From Carettochelys insculpta (taxonomy: Eukaryota; Chordata; Testudines; Carettochelyidae), in NCBI RefSeq assembly GCF_033958435.1, contig NC_134137.1, positions 318,183,501-318,247,500 of the forward strand: a stretch of DNA of 64,000 nt. The letters are read 5' to 3'. Below, piece by piece: positions 33,957 to 43,379 of the stretch. A model generated the notes under the pieces. The model searched no databases. It was not told the origin of the DNA and worked only from the letters and a program-made list of their open reading frames with translations. The stretch's first letter is position 1. The number at the start of each line of letters is the position of its first letter. The position numbers were made by a program, and so were the translations under genes.

Positions 33957-34592
33957 GGCATGTCTTCACTACACACTAAGCCTAGGGTCTGGCTCAGATT
34001 TGGGCCCAGGCCCCTCTACACACAAATCAATCTGACTCAGCTGAGCAAGCACTCAAGATCTGGCTACTAGGACCCTGCTGGGGGTCAGAAACTGAGTCTT
34101 GCTATGAATCCACTCCAAGCTTTATAGTTTTTTTTTTTCCAATGAGGACACAGCTGAAGCCATAGACCTGAGTCAGAAGGTCTGTATAACGGATGCCTTA
34201 GCACAGCTGAGAGAGATAAGGCCAGAAATTGTAAACCCAGGTTTACAATGCAGTTGATGGATCTCCATTCCAAACGGCTGAATGTAGTGCCTTGCATGTT
34301 GAATAGTGACAGAGTGAGAGCCGTGTTAGTGTGTATTCTATCAAAACAAAAAAAGCAGTCATGTAGCACTTTAAAGACTAACAAAATAATTTATTAGGCG
34401 ATGAGCTTTTGTGGGAAGAAGTGGGTCTGTCCCATGAAAGTTCATCACCTAATAAATTATTTTGTTAGTCTTTAAAGTGTTACATGACTGCTTTTCAGGT
34501 TTAATACGGACACTTAAGCGTGGATCTGAGAATCAGAGCCCATAAATTTGGGATCCACTGAGCTGGCTTTACAATGCAATATAGACATACCC
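33957..34592. mobile_element. TIR MITE interrupted by a SINE
   Basis: The left end GGCATGTCTTCACTACACAC and the right end (CAATGCAATATAGACATACC) are inverted variants of the tribe terminus. Subterminal blocks such as GGTCTGGCTCAGATTTGGGC on the left and AATTTGGGATCCACTGAGC on the right are partly inverted copies. The centre carries an inserted SINE at about 34309-34495. No exact target duplication is seen. Confidence 0.5.
34309..34495. mobile_element. Cry-type SINE with snap-back inverted duplication
   Basis: A SINE head (AGAGCCGTGTTAGTGTGTATTC) is followed by a left arm 34351-34416 and a right arm 34430-34495 that are inverted copies of each other, 61 of 66 positions matching, with a 13-nt spacer AGAAGTGGGTCTG. 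The spacer belongs to the minus-oriented copy, whose normal order (TGGGACAGACCCACTTCT) is seen intact at 63720. Confidence 0.75.
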
Positions 34593-34997
34593 AGAGAGGC
34601 CTTTGCATACTCCCATTTTTGGGTTGGAGAAGCCCCTGAATTAACTTAGCTTTTGAGGAATGCCTAAGTACGACAGCCTCTTGTTGTCCAAAAATTTCAC
34701 TTCATACAAATTCTTGCTTCTCTACTATTCCCCAAACTGTAACTTATGAAGGAGATCGTTTTCACTACTACACACAGCCTTTATGCTGGTCCAGCTACCT
34801 TAGACAGGTAAAAGGCCTAAAGTGAAGTGAGATCCACTTGAGAACTGGGATCTAGAATTTTAGAACTGCCTAGCTCCTACAGCCTCAGTTGACACCAATA
34901 AGTACCGGGAATCAATCATAGAAGAGTAGGACTGGAAGGTACCTCGAGAGGCCATCGAGTCCAGCCCCCCCGCCCTCATGGCAGGACCAAGCACTTT

Positions 34998-36013
34998 CTA
35001 GACCATCCCTGAAAGCCATCTATCTAACCTCTTCTTAAATAGCTCCAGTGATGGCGATTCTACCACCTCCCTTGGCAATTCATTCCAGTGTTTGATCACC
35101 CTGACAGTTAGGAACTTTTTCCTAATGTCCAACCTGAACCTCCCCTGCTGCAATTTCAGTCCATTGCCTCTTGTTCTATCCTCAGAGGCAAGGAAGAACA
35201 AGTTCCCTCCCTCTGCCTTATGACACCCTTTTAGATACCTGAAAACTGCTATCATGTCCCCCCTCAATCTTCTCTTTTCCAAACTAAACAAGCCCAATTC
35301 TTTCAGCCTTTCTTCATAGGTCATGTTCTCTAGACCCTTGATCATTCTCGTTGCTCTCCTCTGGACCCTCTCCAATTTCTCCACATCCTTCCCGAACTGT
35401 GGTGCCCAGAACTGGACACAATACTCCAGCTGAGGCCTAAGCAGCGCAGAGTAGAGTGGGAGAATGACTTCTCGTGTCTTGTTCACAACACACCTGTTAA
35501 TGCATCTGAGAATCATTTTTGCCTTTTTCGCAACAGCATCACACTGTTGACTCATATTTAGCTTGTGGTCCACTATAACCCCTAGATCCCTTTCTGCTGT
35601 ACTCATTCCTAGGCAGTCCTTTCGCATTCTGTATGTGTGACACTGATTGTTCCTTCCTAAGTGGAGCACTTTGCATTTGTCCTTATTAAACTTCATCCTG
35701 TTTACCTCAGCCCATTTCTCCAGTTTATCCAGATCCTTTTGAATTATGACCCTATCCTCCAAAGAAGTTGCAACCCCTCCCAGCTTGGTATCATCTGCAA
35801 ACTTAATAAGTGTACTTTCTATGTCAATATCTACATCGTTAATGAAGATATTGAACAGAACCGGTCCTAAAACAGACCCCTGCGGAACCCCACTAGTTAT
35901 ACTTTTCCAGCAGGATTGAAAACCATTAATAACTACTCTCTGGGTACGGTTATCCAGCCAGTTGTTCACCCACCTTATAGTAGCCCCATCTAAGTTGTAT
36001 TTGCGTAGTTTAT
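34998..36013 (-). pseudogene. CR1 ORF2, RT palm/thumb to C-terminus (3' part of a frameshifted ORF)
   Basis: This frame begins after the shift with RWVNNWLDNRTQRVVINGF, then SGVPQGSVLGPVLFNIFIND (RT motif B region), STLIKFADDTKLGG with the catalytic FADD dyad intact, EKWAEVNRMKFNKDKCK, and continues to the C-terminus (ELPREVVESPSLELFKKR). The protein reads through without a stop for 323 codons. It belongs to the same product as 36014-37330. Because the catalytic motifs are unbroken, only the frameshift and 5' truncation disable it. Confidence 0.9.
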
Positions 36014-37330
36014 TGATAAGTATATTATATGTGAGACCGTGTCAAATGCTTTACTGAAGTCTAGGTATACCACATCTACCACTTCTCCCTTATCCACAAG
36101 ACTTGTTATTCTATCAAAGAAAGCTATTAGATTGGTTTGACATGATCTGTTTTTAACAAAACCATGCTGGCTGTTCCCTAGCACCTTACCACATTCCAAT
36201 TGCTTGCAGATGATTTCTTTAATTACCTGCTCCATTATCTTTCCTGGCACAGAAGTTAAGCTGACTGGCCTGTAGTTTCCCGGGTTATTCTTGTTCCCCT
36301 TTTTATAAATGGGTACTATATTTGCCCTTTTCCAGTCTTCTGGAATCTCTTCCGTCTCCCACGATTTACCAAAAATGATTGCTAAAGGCTCAGATACCTC
36401 TACTATCAGCTCCTTGAGGATTCTAGGATGCATTTCATCAGGCCCTGGTGATTTGCAGACATCTAATTTCTCTAAGTAAATTTTAATTTGTTCTTTTCCT
36501 ATTTCAACTTCTAAACCTACCCCTTTTTCACTAACATTCTCTATGTCAAGCATTCCTTCAGATTTCTCAGTGAAGACCGAAACAAAGATATCATTAAACA
36601 CCTCTGCCACTTCCAAATTCCCTGTTACTCTTCCTCCCTCCTCACTGACCAATGGCCCTACCCTCTCCTTAGTCTTCCTCTTGTTACCAATGTATTTGTA
36701 AAAAGCCTTCTTGTTTCCCTTTATGCTTGTAGCTAGTTTGAGTTCATTTTGTGCCTTAGCCTTTCTAATCTTCCTCCTGCATGCTCGTGTTGTTTGCCTA
36801 TATTCATCCTTTGTAATTTGTCCTAGTTTCCATTTCTTATATGATTCCTTTTTTATTTTGAGATCATGCAAGATCTCCTGGTTAAGCCAAGGCAGTCTTT
36901 TGCCATGTTTTCTATCTTTCCTACACAGCGGGATAGCTTGCTTTTGGGCCCTTAATAATGTCCCTTTGAAAAACTGCCAACTCTCCTCAGCCGTTTTTCC
37001 CATCAGTTTAGCTTCCCATGGGACCTTACCTACCAGCTGTCTGAGTTTACCAAAATCTGCCTTCCTGAAATCCATTATCTCTATTGTACTGTTTTCCCTT
37101 CTACCCTTCCTTAAAATTGTGAACTCTATGATTTCATGATCACTTTCACCCAAGCATCCTTCCACTTTCAAATTCTCAATAAGTTCCTCCCTATTTGTTA
37201 AAATTAAATCTATAACAGCTTCCCCTCTGGTAGCTTTTTCAACCTTTTGGAATAAAAAGTTGTCTGCAATGCAATCCAAGAATTTATTGGACAGTCTGTC
37301 CCCTGCTGTATTAGTTTCCCAATGATCAAA
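36014..37330 (-). pseudogene. CR1 ORF2, endonuclease C-terminus and RT fingers/palm (5' part)
   Basis: The frame is open for over 430 codons of CR1 sequence. In order: the end of the APE-like endonuclease with [20 protein letters not shown] and ESDHEIIEF (SDH motif), a basic linker ([20 protein letters not shown]), [59 protein letters not shown] and [15 protein letters not shown], the motif A with its catalytic aspartate. A one-nucleotide shift between about 36007 and 36030 moves the rest into the frame of 34998-36013. The N-terminal endonuclease is missing. Confidence 0.9.
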
Positions 37331-37861
37331 GTTGCTTGACTGCTGATATTTTTGAGAGAACAAAGTGTTTATAATTTTTACCTCAACTACAAAACTCGCT
37401 GGAATTTTCTCTCCCCATCTTTTTTTGCTTGTTTGTTTATATTTTATACCAGCTATACTGCTCAACACTTCTGAAAACCAGGTCATCAGTGCAAAACTTG
37501 AGGCACACAAAAATGTTGCAAAATGTTGCAACATGGTCTTATGTTTTTAATTCTAAATAAATATTTATCTGACCTCCTTCTTAGGGAGAACAGTGACACA
37601 CAGTTAAAATCCCATGGCCAGGGGAAAAAAATCATATCTAGTTGTTTCCATCTACTCGTAAAGGTGAGACTAAACACAACTGTAGAACTCTTTTCTATTT
37701 ACACTCTGATATAAGAATATTCAAAATGATCCATAAAGACTGACTTCATAACTGACCTAATAAAATGCCATATGATGTTATGCATTTCCTGGAATCGGTG
37801 TGTCCAGAAGGTAGTACTTGTGTAACTGACTGTTATCCTAGTGAGGGGCATGCTTTTGTTT

Positions 37862-38877
37862 GGTTACATCTACACTAGAATTCCTCTTTTGAAAGGGGTA
37901 TGCAAATGAAGGAAATCAAAATGCAAACGAGGCACTGGTTTACATATCTGACACCTCATTTGCATACTATTCTTTCAAAAGAGCTTCTTTTGAAAGAAGA
38001 AAACCAGTGTAGACACTGCTCTTTTGAAAGTAAACCCCATCTTCGAAAGAATCCTTATTCCCTTTTTTTATAGGAAGGATTCTTTTGAAGATGGGGTTTA
38101 CTTTTGAAAAAGCAGTGTGTACACTGGGGCTGGGTCTACACGTGCCCCTTCCTTTTGAAAGGGGCATGTTAATGAGCCTGTTCGAAAGATGATAATGAGG
38201 TGCTGCATATTCACCAGAATAGGATCATCAGATAGGAAGAAGGGCTTTCGAAAACTGAGGGGGGTCTTTTCAGAAGGTCCCGTCTCCATGGGCGGCACGC
38301 GATTTGAAAAGCCGCACTTTTGAATTGCCGTGGCCACCATTATGCTAATGAGATGCTGCATATTCATTGCAGCGCTTCATAAGCATATTTCAAACAGGCT
38401 CATTAACATGCCCCTTTCGAAAGGAAGTGGCACGTGTAGACACAGGGTGGTTTTCTTCTTGCAAAAGGAGTTCTTTCAAAATAAGAATATGCAAATGAGG
38501 TGTCAGATATGCAAATCTACACCTCATTTGCATTTTCAATTTCCCTCATTTGCATGCCTCTTTTGAAAGAGGAATGCAAGTATAGATGCAACCAAGAAGA
38601 AAAGCATTGTAAACACAACTCTTTCGAAGGTAAACCTCATCTTCAAAAGAACCCTTCTTCCTAAAAAAAAAAAATAGGAAGAAGTGTTCATTTGAAGATG
38701 GGGATTACTTTCAAAAGAGCCATGTCCACACTGCTTTTCTTCTTTCGAAAGATGCTCTTTTGAAAGAAAAATATGCAAATGAGGTGCCAGATTGTAAATC
38801 TGTGCCTCGTTGGCATTTTTTGATTTCCTTCATTTGCATGCCTCTTTCAAAAGAGGAATGCTAGCGTAGACATAGCC
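37862..38877. mobile_element. Foldback MITE, family F, dimeric copy with nested insertion
   Basis: The left end GGTTACATCTACACTAGAATTCC and the final right end (GCTAGCGTAGACATAGCC) are flanked by TTT on both sides (37859-37861 and 38878-38880). Inside, the order is left arm, centre (TTATTCCCTTTTTTTA), right arm ending at 38593 (GTATAGATGCAACC), then a partial left-arm inner piece, a second centre near 38660-38690 and a second right arm. The single copy at 54297-54692 shows the monomer (396 bp). Another element sits at 38128-38447. Confidence 0.75.
38128..38447. mobile_element. Foldback MITE, family G-like, nested in family F
   Basis: The ends are GGCTGGGTCTACACGTGCCCC and GGCACGTGTAGACACAGGG, flanked by TGG at 38125-38127 and 38448-38450. 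Arms contain AATGAGCCTGTTCGAAAG and its inverted counterpart, with inverted TGCATATTCA blocks. Host sequence resumes exactly after the second TGG (TTTTCTTCTT), as in the intact relative at 54297. Confidence 0.85.
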
Positions 38878-38881
38878 TTTG

Positions 38882-39475
38882 TGTATAGCCAACAAGTAGT
38901 CAAAAATGTAGACAGTAACAAACATTATGAAATGAAGATATACAACTGTATAAAATATGCACAAACAGCTGAATAATTAATTAAAATAACAGCACTGTTG
39001 TTGCAGCTGACTGAAAAATGTTGTGAGATCAAATGTGTATAACCAACTGTAAATCACACAGTATTAAACCAAAATGCTGCAGGTCAATTTTTTTCTCAAA
39101 CAGAAGCCTGGAGCCAGATATCTAAATCCAGCTTTAGCCACCTAAATATCTGCCCTCTTTGCAAAAATTCTAAACTTCCAACAACTTCTGTTATGGGAAA
39201 TGAGAGACATTGATGCACCATAGCTCTGAATGCAAATCACTTTCTTTAAATGTCTAAATATAGCTTTAGGAGCTTAATTATAGTCCCTTGTTTTGGAAAA
39301 ATCTTTGCCGTAAATGCTTTTGTTCATTTCTGCTAATATTAATACAAAGTATTTTCAAAGAAAAATGACAAACTAGACACAATCCAACTGCTAAAAATGG
39401 CTGGATGACAGCTCTGGAATTGGAAATTCTCTATCCTAGAACAGCTAAAGTATATGCAGAAGTTGAAATGTGTTC
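38882..39475. other. Intergenic, nothing recognised
   Basis: AT-rich unique-looking sequence between two mobile elements. Confidence 0.5.
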
Positions 39476-39479
39476 ATGA

Positions 39480-41000
39480 AACCCTTTTTGTAGCTCTTCA
39501 CAGTCTGCTTCAGACTTAACTGTTTGGTCATCGGCTAATTTTGCTTCCTCACTGTTTATCCCTTTTTCCAGATCATTTTTAAATATGTTGAATAGGACTG
39601 GTCCCAGTAAGGACCCCTGGGGGACACCACTATTTACCTCTCTCCATTCTGAAAACTGACCATTTATTCCTACCCTTTGTTTCCTATCTTTTAACCAGTT
39701 ACCAATCCAAGAGAGGACCTTGCCTCTTATCCCATGACATTAACTTTGCTGAAGAGCCTTTGGTGAGGGACCTTGCCAAAGGCTTTCTGAAAACCTAAGT
39801 ACACTATATCCACAGGATCCTCTTTGTCCACATTCCTGTTGACCCTTTCAAAAAATTCTAATAGATTGGTGAGGCATGACTTCCCTTTAAAAAAGCCATG
39901 TTGACTCTTCCCCAACAAATTATGTTCATCAATGTGTCTGACAATTCCGTTGTTTAGTAGAGTTTCAACCAGTTTGCCCAGTACTGAAGTCAGACTGACT
40001 GGCCTGTAGTTGCCAGGATCACCTCTGGAGCCCTTTTTAACGATTGGCGTCACATTAGCTATCCTCCAGTCATATGGAACAGAAGCTGATTTAAATGACA
40101 GATTGCAAACTAAAGTTAGTAGTTCTGCAATTTCACTTTTGAGTTCCGTCAGAACTCTTGGGTGAATACCATCTGGTCCTGGTGACTTATTACTGTTTCG
40201 TTTATCCATTAGTTCCAAAACCTCTTCAAATGACACCTCAATTTGAGACAGTTCATCAGATTTGTTACCTGAAAAGAATTGCTCAGGTTTGGGAATGTCC
40301 CTCACATCCTCAGCTGTAAGGACTGATGCAAAGAAATCATTTAGTTTCTTCGCAATGGCCTTATCATCCTTGAGAGCTCCATTAGCATCTCAATCATCCA
40401 GTGGCTCTACTGGTTGTTTAGCAGGCTTCCTGTTTCTGATGTACTTAAAAATTATTTTGCTATTACTTTTTGACTCTGGCTAGCTGTTCTTCAAATTATT
40501 TTTTGGCTTTCCTAAATATATTTTTACACTTCACTTGGTAAAGTTTACGTTCCTTTCTATTTTCCTCGCTAGGATTTAACTTCCATTTTTAAAGGATGCC
40601 TTTTTGTCCCTCACTGCCTCTTTTAATGTATTGTTGAAACATGGTGGTACTTTTTTGGTTCTCTTACTATGTTTCCTAAATTGGGGTACACATTTAAGTT
40701 GAGCCTCTAATATGATGTCTTTAAAAAGTTTCCATGTAGCTTGTAGAGATTTCACTTTAGGTACTGTACCTTTTAATTTCTGTTTAACTAACTTCCTCAT
40801 TTTTTGTGTAATCCCCCTTTTTTGAAATTAAATACTACAGTCTTGGGCCACTGTAGTATTTTCCCAGACACAGGAATGTTAAATTTAATTATATTATGGT
40901 CACTATTACCAAGAGGTCCAGAAATATTTACCTCTTGGACCAGATCCTGTGCCCCATTTAGACTAAATCAAGAATTGCCTCTCCTCTTTTGGGTTCCAGG
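39480..41000 (-). mobile_element. Older CR1-clade LINE, truncated at both ends
   Basis: On the minus strand the endonuclease end (LGNSDHNIIKFNIPVSGK, about 40860-40930), a linker, the RT domain (40305-39727) and the SGVPQGSLLGPVLFNIF block with a KLADDQTV motif (about 39650-39530) appear in order, separated by frameshifts and stops. The copy ends at LQKG near 39480 without a 3' UTR or tail. It is clearly a different subfamily from the CR1 at 34911, older, possibly L3-like. Confidence 0.8.
39727..40305 (-). pseudogene. CR1-clade LINE reverse transcriptase, fingers/palm fragment with motif A mutated
   Basis: The frame holds [80 protein letters not shown] and VDIVYLGFQKAFGKVPHQ. In the family the last block is YLDF.KAFDKVPH, so both aspartates of motif A, including the catalytic one, read as glycine here. 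This is consistent with neutral decay of a dead copy. The homologous catalytic dyad ADD downstream is retained. Confidence 0.85.
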
Positions 41001-41277
41001 CCTAGCTGCTCCAAGAAGCAGTCATTTAAGCTGTCAAAAAGCTTTACCTCAGCTTCCCGTCTCCTGTTTGCTGCCTTTTTTTCTGGAAGGAAACAGCTCC
41101 CTGACCTGCTCCCAGACCCTGTGAAAGGTGTTCTTTCTCAGGTCAAAACTAAGGTAACTGAACTTCACACAGTCAGCTGGAGCGTAGACATCCTATGTGT
41201 GGGTGGGACTGACAATATGCTTAGGGGTTCAGCTTTCCTCAACTTTTCTATCATCTACTACTTCCTTAACTTTGCCA

Positions 41278-41988
41278 AGCTGTGTCTACACATGCACGCT
41301 ACTTCGAAGTAGCGGCACCAACTTCGAAATAGCGCCCGTCACGGCTACACGCGTCGGGCGCTATTTCGAAGTTAACTTTGACGTTAGGCGGCAAGAGGTC
41401 GAAGTCGCTAACCTCATGAGGGGATTGGAACAGCGCCCTACTTCGACATTCGACGTCGAAGTAGGGACCGTGTAGACGATCCGCGTCCTGCAACGTCGGA
41501 ATTGTGGGGTCCTCCATGGCAGCCATCAGCTGGGGAGTTGAGAGACGCTGTCTCTCCAGCCCCTGCAGGGCTCTATGGTCACCGTGTGCAGCAGCCCTTA
41601 GCCCAGGGCTTCTGGCTGCTGCTGCTGCAGCGGGGGATTCATGCTGCATGCACAGGGTCTGCAACTCGTTGTCGGCTCTGTGTATCTTGTGCTGTTTAGT
41701 GCAAGTGTGTCTGGGAGGGGCCCTTTAAGGGAGCGGCTTGCTGTTGAGTCCGTCCTGTGACCCTGTCTGCAGCTGTGCCTGGCACCCTTATTTCGATGTG
41801 TGCTACTGTGGCGTGTAGACGTTCCCTCGCAGCGCCTATTTCGATGTGGTGCTGCACAACGTCAATGTTGAACATCGACGTTGCCAGCCCTGGAGGATGT
41901 GTAGACGTTATTCATCGAAATAGCCTATTTCGATGTCGCCACATCGAAATAGGCTACTTCGATGTAGGCTTCACGTGTAGACGTAGCC
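41278..41988. mobile_element. MITE family A (copy 2), 711 bp
   Basis: The ends are AGCTGTGTCTACACATGCACG and CACGTGTAGACGTAGCC, flanked by CCA on both sides (41275-41277 and 41989-41991). Same orientation as 20982-21609. Contains the family A minus-strand frame 41299-41664 (121 codons, MQTLCMQH to ATSK). Rich in TTCGAAATAG words near both ends. Confidence 0.85.
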
Positions 41989-42168
41989 CCAGACATCTAC
42001 TTCTGACAGGCTCCACTGAAAGTGAGTACATTTACAGGTTTCCTGAAATGTTCATGTATTATTGTAGCCTGAGCACCTTTACTCATCCTTTTGGCTACTG
42101 TACAGATTTCTCATCATTTTTTTCACCGGGGAAAACTGAGGTAACTGTTAACATGGCACAGTGACTTG

Positions 42169-42238
42169 GGCTACGTCTACACGTGAAGCCTACATCGAAG
42201 TAGCCTATTTCGAAGTAGCGTGCACGTGTAGACACAGC
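42169..42238. mobile_element. 70-bp miniature derivative of family A (ends only)
   Basis: The unit starts with GGCTACGTCTACACGTGAAG, passes through CTACATCGAAGTAGCC and ATTTCGAAGTAGCGTGC, and finishes at ACGTGTAGACACAGC. It is the left end and the right end of family A joined directly, without the roughly 640-bp interior. Confidence 0.75.
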
Positions 42239-42938
42239 TTTGGAGTGCAGGCACCATAATATGTGAGATTGGCAACACTCTCAAGGGTTTCACTTTCCTC
42301 AGTTTTACTGTCCTCTACTACTTCCTCAACTTGGGCAGTCTACAATGCTCCAGGCACATTGACCATTTCTGACAGTGGCAATCATCAAAGCATCCTGATT
42401 TAGGGACAGGCTTAGGAAAACTGGATGTTTGTTTTCAACAGCAGCAGGGATTGAGGGCAACGCACTCAGGGATGATGACATCACACATTCACAACCACTT
42501 TTGCAGGGACTTTTTTTCCCATAAGACACTGACAAAAGCCCCCAAAATGCAATGGGACTACAGGAAGTGGGGGATAGGTGCCCTACAATGCAGTGCTGCA
42601 ACAGTCAAACTTAGGCAATGTAGTGGGGACACAATACGTCAACTTTGTGAGCAGGTGTGGACACTCTACTTTGACTTTATAAAATCTAGTGGTATAAAGT
42701 TGACTTTAATAAATTTGACTTTATTTCCTAATGTAGGCATACCCAAAGAAATGTCATTGTGGTCCCAGTAATTATGTTTTCATCTGCTTCTATAAACTTG
42801 TGGCCTCCTGACAATGGATTTGGCTGTCTTGAAAGCATGAGAAAATAATGAAAAACCTTTTGGCTCTGTTTTAAATTAGATGTTGATTTTTGAAGTGTTG
42901 CCAATCTTCCAACCAAAGTTTATACCTTGTGACATCAA

Positions 42939-43374
42939 GGCTACGTCTACACGTGCCCCAAACTTCGAAATGGCCATGCAAATGGCCATTTCGAAGTTTA
43001 CTAATGAAGCGCTGACATGCATATTCAGCGCTTCATTAGCATGCGGGCGGCAGCGGCGCTTCGAAATTGACGAGCCTTGCCGCCGCGCGGCGCATCCAGA
43101 CGGGGCTCCTTTTCGAAAGGACGCCACCTTCTTCGAAGTCCCCTTATTCCCATGAGCTCACGGGAATAAGGGGACTTCGAAGTAGGTGGCGTGCTTTCGA
43201 AAAGGAGCCCCGTCTGGATGCGCCGCGCGGCGGCAAGGCTCGTCAATTTCGAAGCGCCACTGCCGCCCGCATGCTAATGAAGCGCTGAATATGCATGTCA
43301 GCGCTTCATTAGTAAACTTCGAAATGGCCATTTGCATGGCCATTTCGAAGTTTGGGGCACGTGTAGACGTAGCC
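42939..43374. mobile_element. Foldback MITE, family E, 436-bp near-perfect palindrome
   Basis: The left end GGCTACGTCTACACGTGCCCC and right end GGGGCACGTGTAGACGTAGCC are exact inverted repeats, and the arms stay almost identical up to the centre near 43156 (ATGAGCTCACGGG). Arms contain CTTCGAAATGGCCATGC, TGCATATTCAGCGCTTC and a CGCCGCGCGGCG-type GC block. Flanks CAA and TAT do not match as a target duplication. High arm identity and retained CpGs suggest recent activity or hairpin-mediated homogenisation. Confidence 0.85.
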
Positions 43375-43379
43375 TATGT

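Larger units (their letters stand above)
34911..37330 (-). mobile_element. CR1 LINE, 5'-truncated, about 2.4 kb
   Basis: The left edge shows the tail AATCATAGAAGAG and GGACTGGAAGGTACCTCGAG, the CR1 3' end in reverse. The minus strand then encodes nearly all of the reverse transcriptase and the last part of the endonuclease. Truncation occurs between about 37325 and 37440, where similarity to CR1 (WETNTAG) stops. The 3' region matches 21761-22592 at high identity. Confidence 0.9.
41145..42743. mobile_element. Family C element (approximate extent), interrupted by family A and a mini-element
   Basis: The right part (42420-42743) matches 5265-5551 and 9120-9474 and ends in an eroded terminus ATGTAGGCATACCC. 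Upstream, the segment beginning AAAACTAAGGTAACTG at 41145 repeats as AAAACTGAGGTAACTG at 42132, each followed by ACTACTTCCTTAACTT or ACTACTTCCTCAACTT. After removal of the family A insertion the spacing is about 273 bp, roughly twice the 141-bp internal period of 4540-5551. The left end is not identified. Confidence 0.45.

Noticed and set aside
36711..37139. 142-codon plus-strand frame rich in F, L and S
   Set aside because: Antisense of the CR1 ORF2, whose lysine- and glutamate-rich codons read as F/L/S on the opposite strand.
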